Shown here one piece after another: positions 30,869 through 40,951 of a stretch of DNA of 64,000 nt. Where the stretch lies: contig CAWIBS010000036.1 of the NCBI GenBank assembly GCA_963834365.1, positions 248,001-312,000 of the forward strand. Direction: 5' to 3'. The translations under genes and the position numbers were made by a program. Position 1 is the first letter of the stretch; the number at the start of each line of letters is the position of its first letter. Source of the stretch: CAWJAP01 sp963834365. Lineage in GTDB: Bacteria; Acidobacteriota; Vicinamibacteria; Vicinamibacterales; Vicinamibacteraceae. The notes under the pieces are model-generated. The model was not told the DNA's origin, made no database searches, and saw only the letters and a program-made list of their open reading frames with translations.

Positions 30869-31786
30869 ATGCTGGCTGACGCACCAGGATCGCTCGGGGC
30901 TGTCCACGGAACGGTCGTCAGCGCTGCTGACGCGGCCTCCCTCCACGAGCGTGCGGGCGCCGCACAGTGGGGGGTGTCGATCGATCGCTTTCACGAGGCG
31001 CTCGAGCGCACCGTCGCCAAGACGTTCGCCGACCACGGACCTCCGCCGGGCTCGCTGGACGAGTATCTCGCGGCGCTGCACATCGAGGACCTGGCGCTGG
31101 CGGTCGGCTGCGCCGATGGCGCGGATTCGGCGTGGGAAGCGTTCATCGCACGCCACTGGGCCGACCTGACGCGGTCGGCGCAGGCGATGGCCGGTGCGGC
31201 GGAAGGCGATGAGATCTGCAGTGCGTTGATGGCCGACCTGTTCGCTCGCAGCGCGGATGCGTCAGCGCGGCGGCCGCTGTTCGATTACTTTCACGGCCGC
31301 AGCCGGATATCCACGTGGCTGCGCGCGCTGGCGTCGCGACGACATGTGGACCGCCTGCGCGCCACGAAACGGCTCGAGCCGCTCGACGACGACGCGGCGG
31401 AGCGAGGAGCCGTGGACCGCGTCGATCCGGATCCCGACGCGTCGCGGCTGGTCGAGGCTCTGCGGGCGGCCCTGCGACGAGCGGTGGCCGATCTGCCGTC
31501 GCGCGATCGCCTGCGCCTCGCGTATTACCATGCGGACGGCCTGACGCTTGCAGCCATCGGACGTCAGTTCGGCGAGCACGAAGCGACCGTCTCTCGAAAG
31601 CTCCACCGTACGCGCGAACGGCTGAGAGCGGACGTGGACGAGGCGCTTCGCCAGGCCTATAACCTGGGACCGGACGAGATGGCGCAATGCTACGAAGACG
31701 CCATTGCGGCGGGCGGCATCGATCTGGGGATGCTGCGCCCTGATACAGTGGATCCGCAAGTTCCGGTATCGGCGAACGTTCCCTGA
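30869..31786 (+). CDS. Sigma-70 family RNA polymerase sigma factor (ECF-like)
   Basis: An alternative sigma factor. Region 2 lies around YFHGRSRISTWLRALASRRH then VDRLRATKR. Region 4 is VADLPSRDRLRLAYYHADGL followed by the helix-turn-helix TLAAIGRQFGEHEATVSRKL. The N-terminal 100 residues and a C-terminal extension of about 40 residues are not typical of ECF factors. 305 residues, intact. The next gene encodes a zinc-finger membrane anti-sigma factor, so this pair is probably an envelope-stress or surface-signal system. The target promoters are unknown. Confidence 0.85.
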   Translation: MLADAPGSLGAVHGTVVSAADAASLHERAGAAQWGVSIDRFHEALERTVAKTFADHGPPPGSLDEYLAALHIEDLALAVGCADGADSAWEAFIARHWADLTRSAQAMAGAAEGDEICSALMADLFARSADASARRPLFDYFHGRSRISTWLRALASRRHVDRLRATKRLEPLDDDAAERGAVDRVDPDPDASRLVEALRAALRRAVADLPSRDRLRLAYYHADGLTLAAIGRQFGEHEATVSRKLHRTRERLRADVDEALRQAYNLGPDEMAQCYEDAIAAGGIDLGMLRPDTVDPQVPVSANVP

Positions 31787-31792
31787 TTGGAC

Positions 31793-32932
31793 ATGGTACG
31801 CCTCGACCCGAATCTTGCCATCGGCGGCCTGGCAGCCCGTGAGCTCGGCGCTCCACGCAGGGGCAGCGATCCGACGGGGGCCGCGGGTCTGTGTCCCGAT
31901 GCGGAGCAGCTGGCCGCATATGTGGACGACGGCCTCACGGACACGCAGCGCGAGGGAATCGAAGCCCATCTGGCGGCGTGCACTGCATGCCGACGTCTGA
32001 TGGCGGCGCTCGTGCCCGCCGACGAGCCCCGCGCCGAGCCCGCCGACGTGCTGCGTCCGGTCTTCCGCGTGGACTGGAAGTGGCTGTCGATGGCGGCGAT
32101 GGTCGTGCTCGCGGTCGGCGTCTGGTATGCGATGCGGCCGGCTCTGCCACGGCCGCCCAGTCAGCCCATGGCTCAAAGCGCGCCTGCACGACCCGATGCG
32201 GGAGAGGTCGCGGTGGCTGACACGCCGCGGCCCCGCGCCGCCGAGCCGCCACGGGCCGCGGCAAAGCCTTCGCCGCCGCCGGGACAGGCTGCGAGTGAGG
32301 TCGCTGACTCGTCCAACCGTCAAGCGACCGCGTTCACGACCGAACAATTCCGACAACAGCAGGAGGCGGAACGCCGCCTCAAGAATCAGACGGAAGCAGC
32401 GGCGGCGAAGCGGCGCGAGTCCGCCGAAGGGGCAAAGGCCTCAGTGCAGGCGGCGCGCGCGGAGGCGCCAGTGCCTGCGCCGTCTCCGGCCGCCGCGGCC
32501 GCAGCCGCCGGCAGCGGGCGCGCCAACGTCGCCGCCGCCGCACCTCCCGAGGCCATCCTCACGGCGGCGCCGGCGTCGGCCGGGAGCGTCTTCGCCGATC
32601 CGGAGCGCCGGCTGCTGTGGCGGATTGTCGGCGGCAACCGCATCGAATCGTCGAGCGACGCCGGGGCGACGTGGACGTCGCGTCATCGCGAGCCATCGGC
32701 GCGGCTGGTGACGGGCAGCGCGCCGTCGATCGAAGTGGCATGGGCGGCCGGCGCGCGCGGCGTCGTCCTTCGTCGAGTCGTGCCGGGCGGGTGGGTACGC
32801 GTGCCGGCGCCGGTGATCGAGACGCTCGTGTCGATCGAGGCGTCGGGCGCGAGTCACGCCGTCGTGTCCACCGCATCCGGCCAGCGATTCGCCACGCGCG
32901 ACGGCGGGGCGACCTGGACCCTCGTTCCCTGA
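31793..32932 (+). CDS. Anti-sigma factor: zinc finger, one membrane helix, Ycf48-like C-terminal domain
   Basis: The N-terminus carries an anti-sigma zinc finger (zf-HC2 type), EAHLAACTACRRLMAALV. One transmembrane helix follows (WLSMAAMVVLAVGVWYAM, about residues 103-120), then a Pro/Ala-rich spacer and a charged coiled segment (QQQEAERRLKNQTEAAAAKR). The C-terminal region has beta-propeller-type repeats, SSDAGATWTSRH and TRDGGATWTLVP, like those of Ycf48/BNR proteins, which would face the periplasm. It follows the sigma factor directly. A TTG at 31787 is an alternative start. The binding partner of the outer domain is unknown. Confidence 0.78.
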   Translation: MVRLDPNLAIGGLAARELGAPRRGSDPTGAAGLCPDAEQLAAYVDDGLTDTQREGIEAHLAACTACRRLMAALVPADEPRAEPADVLRPVFRVDWKWLSMAAMVVLAVGVWYAMRPALPRPPSQPMAQSAPARPDAGEVAVADTPRPRAAEPPRAAAKPSPPPGQAASEVADSSNRQATAFTTEQFRQQQEAERRLKNQTEAAAAKRRESAEGAKASVQAARAEAPVPAPSPAAAAAAAGSGRANVAAAAPPEAILTAAPASAGSVFADPERRLLWRIVGGNRIESSSDAGATWTSRHREPSARLVTGSAPSIEVAWAAGARGVVLRRVVPGGWVRVPAPVIETLVSIEASGASHAVVSTASGQRFATRDGGATWTLVP

Positions 32933-32939
32933 ACCCAAA

Positions 32940-34239
32940 ATGGTGCCGCTCACACAGGGCGCGATCGTCGAGTTGACGATCGATCGACCCGTCGCGGGCG
33001 GGCGCATGCTCGCGCGGCTGGGGGGCCACGTCGTGCTCGTGACCGGCGCGATTCCCGGCGAGACGGTCCGCGCCCGCATCGAGCGCGTGGGCCGCGTCGT
33101 CCTCGCGAGCGCGTGCGACATCCTGACGCCGTCATCGAGCCGGCGCGCGCCGGCATATGACGCCTCCTGTGGAGGCGCGGCTTACGCCCACATCGCCTAC
33201 GAGGCGCAACCCGCCCTCAAGGAGGCCGTGATCGTCGATGCGCTGCGACACGGCGCGCGCATCGCCTGGACGACCGCGATTCGGGTGCACACCTCACACG
33301 AGCGCGGCTACCGGATGAAAGCGCGGCTGCGGGTGCGCGGCGCGCGGCCCGGGTTCCTGCGTGAAGGTACCCACGAGATCTGCAACGCGGCCGATACGGG
33401 ACAGCTCCTCGAGGGCACGATGCCGGCGGTCGAGGGCTTCCTGCACGCGCTTCCTCGCCCGGTGCTCGAAAGCCTCGACGCGATCGAGCTCGCCGAGAAT
33501 CTGCCGGGAACCGAGCGCGTGCTGCATCTCTCGTGGATGGAGCGCTCACGCGTGCCGCGCGTGCTCGTCGAAGCCATCCGCGTGGTTGATGGCGTGACCG
33601 GCGTCACCGTGACCGATCGGGCGACGGGACTGCCGGTGCCCGTGGACGGCCGCGCGTTCGTCGCTGACCAGGTGCGCGCCTTCACGGAGGCACCGACGGG
33701 GGAGGGGAGCGGCGCCGTGCTTCAACGGCATGCGCCGGCGTTCTTCCAGGCGAACCGCTTTCTGCTCCGCGAGTCTCGTCGCTGCGGTGCTGCGGCAGGT
33801 GCCCGACGGGCCGGTGGTCGATCTGTACTCGGGAGTGGGCCTGTTTGCGATTGCCCTCGCCGCCCGCGGCCAGCCCTCGGTGACCGCGGTCGAAGGCGAT
33901 CCCGTGTCCGGTTCGGACCTGTCCGCGAATGCGACAGCGTTCGGCGCACGGATCACGGTCCATCGCGAGGGCGTCGAGTCATGGAGTGCACAGGAGCGGC
34001 TCGACCGGGAGGCGACGATCGTTCTCGATCCGCCGCGGACCGGACTCTCACGACCGGCGCTCGATGGCCTGCTGGCGCTGCGCGCTCCGCGACTGGTGTA
34101 CGTGTCGTGCGACGTCGCGACGCTGGCGCGCGACGTCCGCCTCGCGACCGGCGCCGGCTATCGGCTCACGCACCTCGAAGCCTTCGATCTCTTTCCGAAC
34201 ACGGCGCACGTCGAGACACTGGCCGTGCTCTCGCGGTAG
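32940..34239 (+). CDS. TrmA/RlmD-type 23S rRNA (uracil-5-)-methyltransferase (one indel)
   Basis: An SAM-dependent RNA m5U methyltransferase. An N-terminal TRAM domain (GAIVELTIDRPVAGGRMLAR) is followed by the catalytic domain: SAM motif VVDLYSGVGLFAIALA, IVLDPPRTGLSRPALDGL and the catalytic-Cys motif LVYVSCDVATLARD. One G near 33770 appears extra; without it FLLRSLVAAVLRQVPDG is continuous. The iron-sulfur region, normally with Cys at the positions of CGGC and before, reads APAYDASCGGAAYAHIAYEA here, so only one of three nearby Cys remains. The cluster is probably absent. ATG 32940 begins directly before TRAM. Confidence 0.84.
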
Positions 34240-34269
34240 CGTGCACGGAGCGCCAGCCCGCGACGTGCG

Positions 34270-34956
34270 TCACATCGACTGCGCGGCGCGCACGAATCCC
34301 GCGAACAACCCGTGGAACTCGTCGCCCGTGCGGAAATTCTCCGGATGCCACTGGACGCCGACGCAGAACCGCGACGCCGGCCGCTCCACCGCTTCGATGA
34401 CGCCGTCGGATGCCGTGGCCGTGACGACGAGACCCGCCGCGGGCGTCTTGATCGCCTGGTGGTGCCGGCTGTTCACGTCACATCGGCCCTGCGCGTCCAC
34501 AACGCCGTCGAGCAGGCCGGCGAGAATGGAATCTGCCGCGACCGCGATCGCGTGAGCGATCGTGTCCTTGGGAATGGTTGACGGCAGGCCGTGGGTCAGC
34601 GGGTGCGGCACCTGGCTCGGAATGTCCTGCACCAGCGTCCCGCCCAGGGCCACGTTCAACACCTGGAGCCCGCGGCAGATCGCCAGCACGGGCAGGTCGC
34701 GGGCGACGGCTTCGCGCGCCAGCGCGATTTCATACTCGTCGCGGCCTTCGACCGCCGGCACGAACGTCGAATGCCGCGGTTCGCCGTAGTGGCGCGGATC
34801 CACGTCCGCGCCGCCGAGCAGAATCAACCCCGTGACGCTCCCGACCACCTCCGCGGGATCATGGCGACCGTAGTCGAGCAACAGCGTGTCCGCACCGGCC
34901 GCCTTCAGCGCGGCCAGGTAGTCGTCCATGTGATTGGCGGGAGCGATGGCAATCAT
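34270..34956 (-). CDS. Class I glutamine amidotransferase-like hydrolase (peptidase C26, PuuD-like)
   Basis: Resembles gamma-glutamyl-gamma-aminobutyrate hydrolase. The nucleophile Cys is in LPVLAICRGLQVLNVALGG, the His in CVGVQWHPENF, and VTGLILLGGADVDPRHYGEP is the substrate loop. 228 residues, intact. It could cleave gamma-glutamyl compounds in polyamine or related breakdown, but no puu genes are near. It lies 12 nt after argS on the same strand, so the two are probably co-transcribed. Confidence 0.85.
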   Translation of the reverse strand: MIAIAPANHMDDYLAALKAAGADTLLLDYGRHDPAEVVGSVTGLILLGGADVDPRHYGEPRHSTFVPAVEGRDEYEIALAREAVARDLPVLAICRGLQVLNVALGGTLVQDIPSQVPHPLTHGLPSTIPKDTIAHAIAVAADSILAGLLDGVVDAQGRCDVNSRHHQAIKTPAAGLVVTATASDGVIEAVERPASRFCVGVQWHPENFRTGDEFHGLFAGFVRAAQSM

Positions 34957-34968
34957 CGGGCGGGTCCG

Positions 34969-36992
34969 CTACATCCTGGCCGGGACGCCGGCCCCCATCA
35001 GATCGAGGGCGCGAGTCAGTTGCCGGCGGAAATAGCTCACGACCGCGGCGCGCCAGATCCGATGCTCGGCCCGTTCTTCCGCGAGGATCGGGTACTTGTG
35101 ATAGAGCCCGTTGAACGCCTGCGCCAGCGTGAACGCGTACTTGGCGAGGCCTGCCGGCTCGAGCGCGCGCACGGACTGGACGGTCACCTCGTCGAGGCGC
35201 GCCGCCTCCAGCGCGAGATGCCACAACTCGTCGCCTTCCTCACCGGGTTCGAGCGGCGCCGGCGAGGTTTCGGCCAGCCGGTCGAGCAACGCCTGCTCGG
35301 ACAGGCCTTCCCGCGCCTCGAGCTTGGCGAAGATGTTCTGTGCGCGAACGACCGAGTACTGCAGGTAGGGACCGCTCTCGCCCTCGAAGCTCAGCGCCTC
35401 GTCGATGTCGAAGGCGATGATCTTCGTGCGGGTGAACTTCACCAGGAAATAGCGGACCGCGGCGACGCCAATCATCTCCGCCGTGCGTCGCGCCTGTTCG
35501 GCCGGCATGTCAGGATTGCGGGCCGAGACCTCGGCGAGAGCCTTCTCGATCAGCCGATCGAGCAGGTCATCAGCCTTCACCCCCAGTCCCTTGCGCCCGG
35601 ACACTTCGACGAACGGCTTGCCATCGTCAAACCCTTCGTAGCCGAGCTCGCGGGCCGTGCGATGCGTGAGCGCCACCATCCCGTAGGAGAAGTGCGTCGA
35701 TCGCTCGGACTCGCGCTGGTGGCCCAGCGTCGCCAGCGCCTGCTTGAGCAGCTTCTGCAGATACGCCTGCCGCGTGTCGATCACGTTGTAGACGGCGGCC
35801 GCGCGACCGAACGCTGGACGTTCGCCGGCGTCCTCACTCGTGGCCGTGCTGGTCGTCGCCCAGAGCGTGCCGCCGCCGAGCCGCGTGGCGAAGGGGCGGT
35901 AGTGGAAGTCGCGCCCCAGCAACCCGAACTTCCAGGTACCTGGTACGCGATGTCCTTGCCGACGTAGGTAACGGTGCCATCCGACCGCACGATCACCTTC
36001 TCACGCTGCTCGCCCTCGTCCGCGTCGTCTTCGGGCGCGTCGGCAGCGGCGTCGCCGCCGACGTGTTCGTCGATCGGCATCACCCAGCAGCCGGCCAGCT
36101 TGCCCTCGGTCTGCCGGAACAGCGCGCCGCTGTCGCGGAGGATGTCGAAGGCGGTGGCCCAGAACTTCAGCCGCAGGATGTCGCCTTCCCAGCTCAGAAG
36201 GTCGTAGTCCACGTTGAGCCGTGCCATCGTCTTCAGATGGGCGCGGACGATGCGATCCGCGATCACGGCGCCGATCGCCGCCGTCTCGCTGCCGCCGTGC
36301 TCGATCGCGTGCAGCGTCTGCCGGCGCACGTCCAGTCGCGAGCGGTCAGCCTCGTACCACTCGGTGACCCGCGCGTAGAGGTCCCAGCAGTAGTAGTCGA
36401 AGCGGGTCGCGTCGGCGAGGGCCCGCACCTCCGCGAGCGACTTGCCCTCGAGCCGTTCGAACCCGACGACGACGTCGGCGACCTGCACGCCGGTGTCGTC
36501 GATGTAGTTCTGGACCTCGACCGGCACCCCGCACGCCCGCAGCATGCGCACGAGCGTGTCCCCGAGCGTCGAGTTCCGCAGGTGGCCGATATGCGCCGCC
36601 TTGTTGGGATTGATCGCGGTGTGCTCGACGATGGTCTTCTCGCGCGGCAGGCCGACGTCGGCCGCCGCCGTGGTGGCGTCCGGGCCGAGCGCGCCGCGCA
36701 GGAACGCGGCGCGATCGAGGAAGACGTTCACATAGCCGTTGGCGGTGGCGTCGAACCGCGCGACACCCGGGACGTGCGGCAGCGCCGCGACGAGGTCCTG
36801 CGCGATGGCGCGCGGGGCCTTGCGCAGGTGGCGCGCCAGCTCGAAGGCGACCGGGCAGGCCAGGTCGCCCAGCGCGCGGCTGGGAGGCTGCTGCAGGACG
36901 ACGGCCGGCAGGGCGGCGGGATCGAGCCCGAAGCGGGAGGTCAGCGTGTCGCGAAGGGCCGAGCGAACGGCCGCGTGAAGGGCCAGCAGCAT
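34969..36992 (-). CDS. argS: Arginyl-tRNA synthetase (indel near 35940)
   Basis: A class I synthetase for tRNA-Arg. The N-terminal additional domain is followed by the HIGH-type motif NPNKAAHIGHLRNSTLGDTL. EVQNYIDDTGVQVADVVVGF and VTYVGKDIAYQ are family hallmarks. At 35932-35945 the sequence runs CCAGGTACCTGG where a DIAYQ-x-WKFGLLG junction is expected, so two bases are extra or one is missing. The rest (WKFGLLGRDFHYRPF then FSYGMVALTHRTARELGYE) is intact through the anticodon-binding domain, ending LTRALDLMGAGVPARM. About 670 residues. Confidence 0.94.
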
Positions 36993-37109
36993 GGGGCGTG
37001 GTGTCGGATCAGGGTCTCGCCAGCGAGCGGTGCGGCGCGTCGAGGGCGTGAGCGCGTCAACCTCGTCGCGGTTTGACTGGGCCGTGTCGCTGCGTTACGA
37101 TGCGCCGCA

Positions 37110-37740
37110 TTACGCTCGGTCCGCCAGCGCGCAGGCACGGTCGTAATCCTGCGGCGTGTTCACGTTGGACAACATGATGTGCTCGGGGTCGAATCCGGCC
37201 ATCGTCTCCGGTCCGATCTCGGCGACGCGCACCTCGCGCAGCAGATCGACGACGGCCAACCGGCCCCTCGCGAGGTGCTCCCGTACCGTGGGAAGCACGG
37301 TGCCCGAGTAGGCGGCGCACAGCGGATGGAAGCCCTCCGCCGATCGAGGGACCGCCACCTCGACCTCACCAACCGTCGCGACCAGATGCTCCAGGAACGG
37401 CGCCGACAGGAACGGCATGTCGCAGGCGACGATGATTGTGATCGCGGCCTCGCTTCGCAGCAGAGCCGTGTAGATGCCACCCAGCGGACCGTGTCCCGGC
37501 ATCGCGTCGGGCACGACCTCGACCGCGCCGGGTTCCTCCGGCATGCCAGGCGCGCGAATCGAAGGCGCTCCGATCGTCGCCGCCGGCGATCAGGAGCACG
37601 GTGGGCACGATCTGGTGGAGCACCGCCAGCTGGCGCGACAGAATCGTGCGGCCGCCGACGACGAGGCGACTCTTGTCGGCGCCGCCCAGGCGGGATGCCC
37701 GGCCTCCGACCAGGATCGCCGCCCCGTACGCACGCTCCAT
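37110..37740 (-). CDS. mobA: Molybdenum cofactor guanylyltransferase (one indel)
   Basis: Attaches GMP to molybdopterin in molybdenum cofactor maturation. The nucleotide-binding motif is GAAILVGGRASRLGGADKSR at the N-terminus. PDAMPGHGPLGGIYTALLRS and IIVACDMPFLSAPFLEHLVA are typical; the tail SNVNTPQDYDRACAL is the usual end. One base appears missing near 37553, joining AFDSRA to PGMPEEPGAVEVVPD. About 210 residues. It is divergent from the V4R-like gene and upstream of argS on the same strand. Confidence 0.9.
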
Positions 37741-37827
37741 GGGTCTCGTGATCGGCTCGCTCGCTCCGGCGACCGAAGCGCCGACCACCTCGCGCGATCG
37801 CCGAACGGTCGCTAACGTTACCAGAAA

Positions 37828-38444
37828 ATGAGCGAACCGAAAATCGGCCGACTCGTCGTCGCCAGCTTGCATCAGGCCATCGCCGAGCGGCTGCCGATGC
37901 GAATCGAATTCTACGAAAACTGGTTGAAGCCACTCGGCCTGCTGGTCGAGGGGCGGACCATCGGTGCCGCGTCCTTCTCGGCGGCCTTGAGCTTCCTCCG
38001 GCGCGAAGATCCAGCCTCGCTCTATGGGGAGATCACGCGTCGGGCCGGCGTGCTGGCGGCCGAGTGGGCCTTCGACGACGTGGGCTGGGCACAGCGGCGC
38101 TGGAATCGGATGCTGCCGCTGACTCTGCGCACGCGATCGGCGTTGCGTACGGCGAGTCGTGTGGCGCGCGCGGCGTACCCTGGCAGCCGGGTGACGTTCC
38201 GCGCTCGACAGGGAACGCGCCGCGATCGAGGTCCGGTCGTCGATTTTCTGCCAGGTTCGCGAAGCCGTCGAGTCGCCGCTCTGCGGCTTCTACGAGGGCC
38301 TGGTCCACCGGCTGCTTGCCGAGTACGGACTCGACGGCCGGGTTCGCATCGTCAAGTGCCGCGCCTCGGGTGGCCAGACCTGTGATCTCGAGCTCGCAGA
38401 GCTGGGGGATGCCGTGCGCCCTGGCCACGGAGGTCGCGTCGTGA
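37828..38444 (+). CDS. V4R-like small-ligand-binding domain protein (two indels)
   Basis: After repair this is a protein of about 205 residues. The C-terminal half follows the V4R (4-vinyl reductase-like) pattern: SSIFCQVREAVESPLCGFYE, HRLLAEYGLDGRVRIVKCRA and SGGQTCDLELAEL, with conserved Cys and Gly. V4R domains bind small molecules in diverse sensors. An indel near 38205 and another near 38415 break the frame; with both corrected the end is ALATEVAS with TGA 38442-38444, overlapping the GTG of the next gene. No output domain is attached. The ligand is unknown. Confidence 0.6.
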
Positions 38445-40058
38445 AAGGCCTCACCACGGTGTGCGCGGCACTGACGGTGTGCGGGCTCACTGCGGCCGCG
38501 AGCGCGCAAGTGACGCCCGGGACGACCCGCATCGTCGTCATGCCGTTCGAGACCACCGACCGTGACCCGCACAGCCTCTGGCTGGGCGAGGCGGCGGCCG
38601 TGCTCATCGGCGACACGCTGCGCGCCGTGGGCTTGCCGGCGCTGACGCGTGCCGAGCGCGTGAGCGCGTTCTCGGAGGTGAATCTGCCGTCGGACGCCAC
38701 GCTCAGCTATGCCAGCCTGATCCGCGTCGGACAGATCGTGGCGGCGAGCGACATCATCGTGGGTACCTTTCGCGTGAGCGGCGGGGAGATTGTCCTCGAC
38801 GCGCGTCGCATCCGGCTCGACACCGGCCGCGTGCAGGAGCAGACGACCGATCGCGCGCCGCTGCGCGATCTGTTCGTGTTGCACGATCGGGTCGCACGGC
38901 GGCTGATGGGCGTCAAGACAGCGCCCGCCGCCGCGCCGGCCGACAGCCCGCCGCTCGAGGTCTTCGAATTGTTCGTGAAGGGGCTCATCGCGGAACAGAA
39001 CGAGACACGGATTCGATTCCTGCAGCAGGCGCTCGCGGCGCATCCCCGATACGATCGCGCGCAGCTGGGGTTGTGGGACGCCTACACCGAGCAGGGCGAT
39101 CACGCGCGGGCGCTGGCGGTCGCCCAGGCCGTGGCGCCGACGTCGCGGCTGAGTCGTCGCGCGCGATTCAACGCCGGACTGTCGCTCGTCGAGCTGCGGC
39201 GGCTGGACGACGCGTTCACGGCATTCAAGGCTCTGATGGACGAGCAGCCCGCGGCCTCGATCTACAACAACCTGGGCGTCATCCAGGTGCGCCGCGCCGC
39301 GGTGCCGTCAGTCGGGCCGCGCGACGTTCTACTTCAGCAAGGCGTCCGAGGTCGATGCCGAGGAGCCCGATTACTTCTTCAATCTCGGGTACGCCTACTG
39401 GCTCGATCGCGACGTGCCCGCGGCCGTCTACTGGCTGCGCGAAGCGGTTCGGCGCAACACGGCCGATGGCGATGCGCACTTCGTGCTGGGCGCCGCGCTC
39501 CAGGCGATGGGGACGCCGGCGGAGGCCGCGCGCGAGCGGGAGCTCGCTCGACAGCTGTCGTCGAAGTACGGGGAGTGGGAGAAGCGCTCGCCGGGGGCGG
39601 CGGACCCCGTGCCTCGCGGTCTCGAGCGCCTGGCCCCGGATCTCGAGCACCTCCACGGCGCGCGCCTGGACGTCGCGGCGCTCGGCGCCGCGCAGCGCGA
39701 GCAGGCGCAGCTGGCCGCGTTCCATCTCGAGCGCGGCCAACGGCTCTTCGATCAGGAACAGAACCGGGAAGCCCTGGCGGAGCTGCGCAAGGCGGTCTAC
39801 CTCGCGCCCTACAACGCGGCCACCCACCTGCTGATCGGCCGGATCTATCTCCGGACGGGCCGGCCGCGCGAAGCCATCGACACCCTGCGCGTCGCGCTCT
39901 GGAGCCAGGAGACCGCGGCTGGCCGGCTGACGCTGGGTGAAGCGCTGCTGGCGGCAGGCGACCCGGTGGCCGCCCGCGTCGAGGCGCGACGGGCGCTCGA
40001 GCTCGAGCCGTCGAATGCCGAGGCTAAAGCTCTGCTCGCTCGGCTCGATAAACGATAA
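38441..40058 (+). CDS. Exported TPR-repeat protein (one indel)
   Basis: A signal peptide (MKGLTTVCAALTVCGLTAAA) is followed by a domain resembling FlgO or TolB-N (TRIVVMPFETTDRDPHSLWL, ASDIIVGTFRVSGGEIVLDA), then several TPR units: IYNNLGVIQVRR, YFFNLGYAYWLDRDVPAAVY, HFVLGAALQAMGTPAEAARE and THLLIGRIYLRTGRPREAID. An indel near 39305 separates the two halves; ATFYFSKASEVDAEEPD continues in the next frame. GTG 38441 overlaps the preceding stop. About 538 residues. It probably acts as a periplasmic or outer-membrane scaffold; partners are unknown. Confidence 0.78.
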
Positions 40059-40105
40059 CGGACCGACTTTCACACTCTGCTACGATTCTGTTTATCGAGA
40101 GCCGT

Positions 40106-40951
40106 ATGACGACAGAGGCCCGCTACGCGTCCGACGCCGACGACGGATTTCACGAAATCCAGTTGAACGGCAAGCAGCTCGTGTTCCTGGGGATGACGAC
40201 GACGATCGTGTCCGTCGTGATCTTCCTGTGCGGCGTTCTCGTGGGACGGGGTGTTCGGCCGCTCGAGCCCGTCGCCGAGGCCGCCAGCGTGGTCGCCGCG
40301 GTGGCCGACCCTGCGCCGCAGCCTGCCCCCACGACGCCCGATCCGCAACCGGTCGCCGAAGCGGTGCCGCCGGCCAGCCAGCCAACTCCGGCGCCCGCGC
40401 CGGACGCGACCCCGGCTCCGCCAGCAGCGGCGGCAGCCACGCCGTCGCCCGGCCCACCGACGCCTCCAGCGGCCAGCGCGGCGTCCAAGCCCGCGACCGA
40501 CACTCGTGCGCCGGTCGCCACGACTGCGGCGGCCGCGCCGCCGCCGGCGAAATCTGCGGCCCCGAAGCCCCAGGAGCCGAAACCCGTCGAGTCGAAGCCC
40601 GTCGAGCCGCGACAGGCCGAAGCCCGGACCCCCCCACCCGTGGCTGAACCGGCGCCCGATGCGGACCCGGTGCCCGCGTCAGCGCCGGTGGCGAGCGACG
40701 CGCCGGTCCCCGCGGCCTCGAGTGGTGCCATTGCCGTCCAGGTCGCCGCGCTCAGCAGCCGGACCGATGCCGAGGCAATCGCCCGTCGCTTGAGCGGGAA
40801 GGGTTATGCCGCTTACGTGCTCGAGACCGGCGCCGGCGGCAAGTCCGTCTACAAGGTGCGGGTTGGGAACTACGCGAGTGCCGACGAAGCCGAGCGCGTG
40901 AAGCGCCGTCTCGCGCAGGAAGAGAAGCTGAAGCCCTGGGTGACCCGCTGA
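40106..40951 (+). CDS. SPOR domain membrane protein
   Basis: One N-terminal transmembrane helix (FLGMTTTIVSVVIFLCGVLV) leads to a long Pro/Ala-rich periplasmic linker. The C-terminal SPOR domain (residues about 208-281: IAVQVAALSSRTDAEAIARR, SVYKVRVGNYASADEAERVK) binds denuded glycan strands of septal peptidoglycan. 281 residues, intact. It resembles FtsN-type division proteins in layout but that identity is not shown. The lnt reading frame begins at its stop. Confidence 0.85.
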   Translation: MTTEARYASDADDGFHEIQLNGKQLVFLGMTTTIVSVVIFLCGVLVGRGVRPLEPVAEAASVVAAVADPAPQPAPTTPDPQPVAEAVPPASQPTPAPAPDATPAPPAAAAATPSPGPPTPPAASAASKPATDTRAPVATTAAAAPPPAKSAAPKPQEPKPVESKPVEPRQAEARTPPPVAEPAPDADPVPASAPVASDAPVPAASSGAIAVQVAALSSRTDAEAIARRLSGKGYAAYVLETGAGGKSVYKVRVGNYASADEAERVKRRLAQEEKLKPWVTR

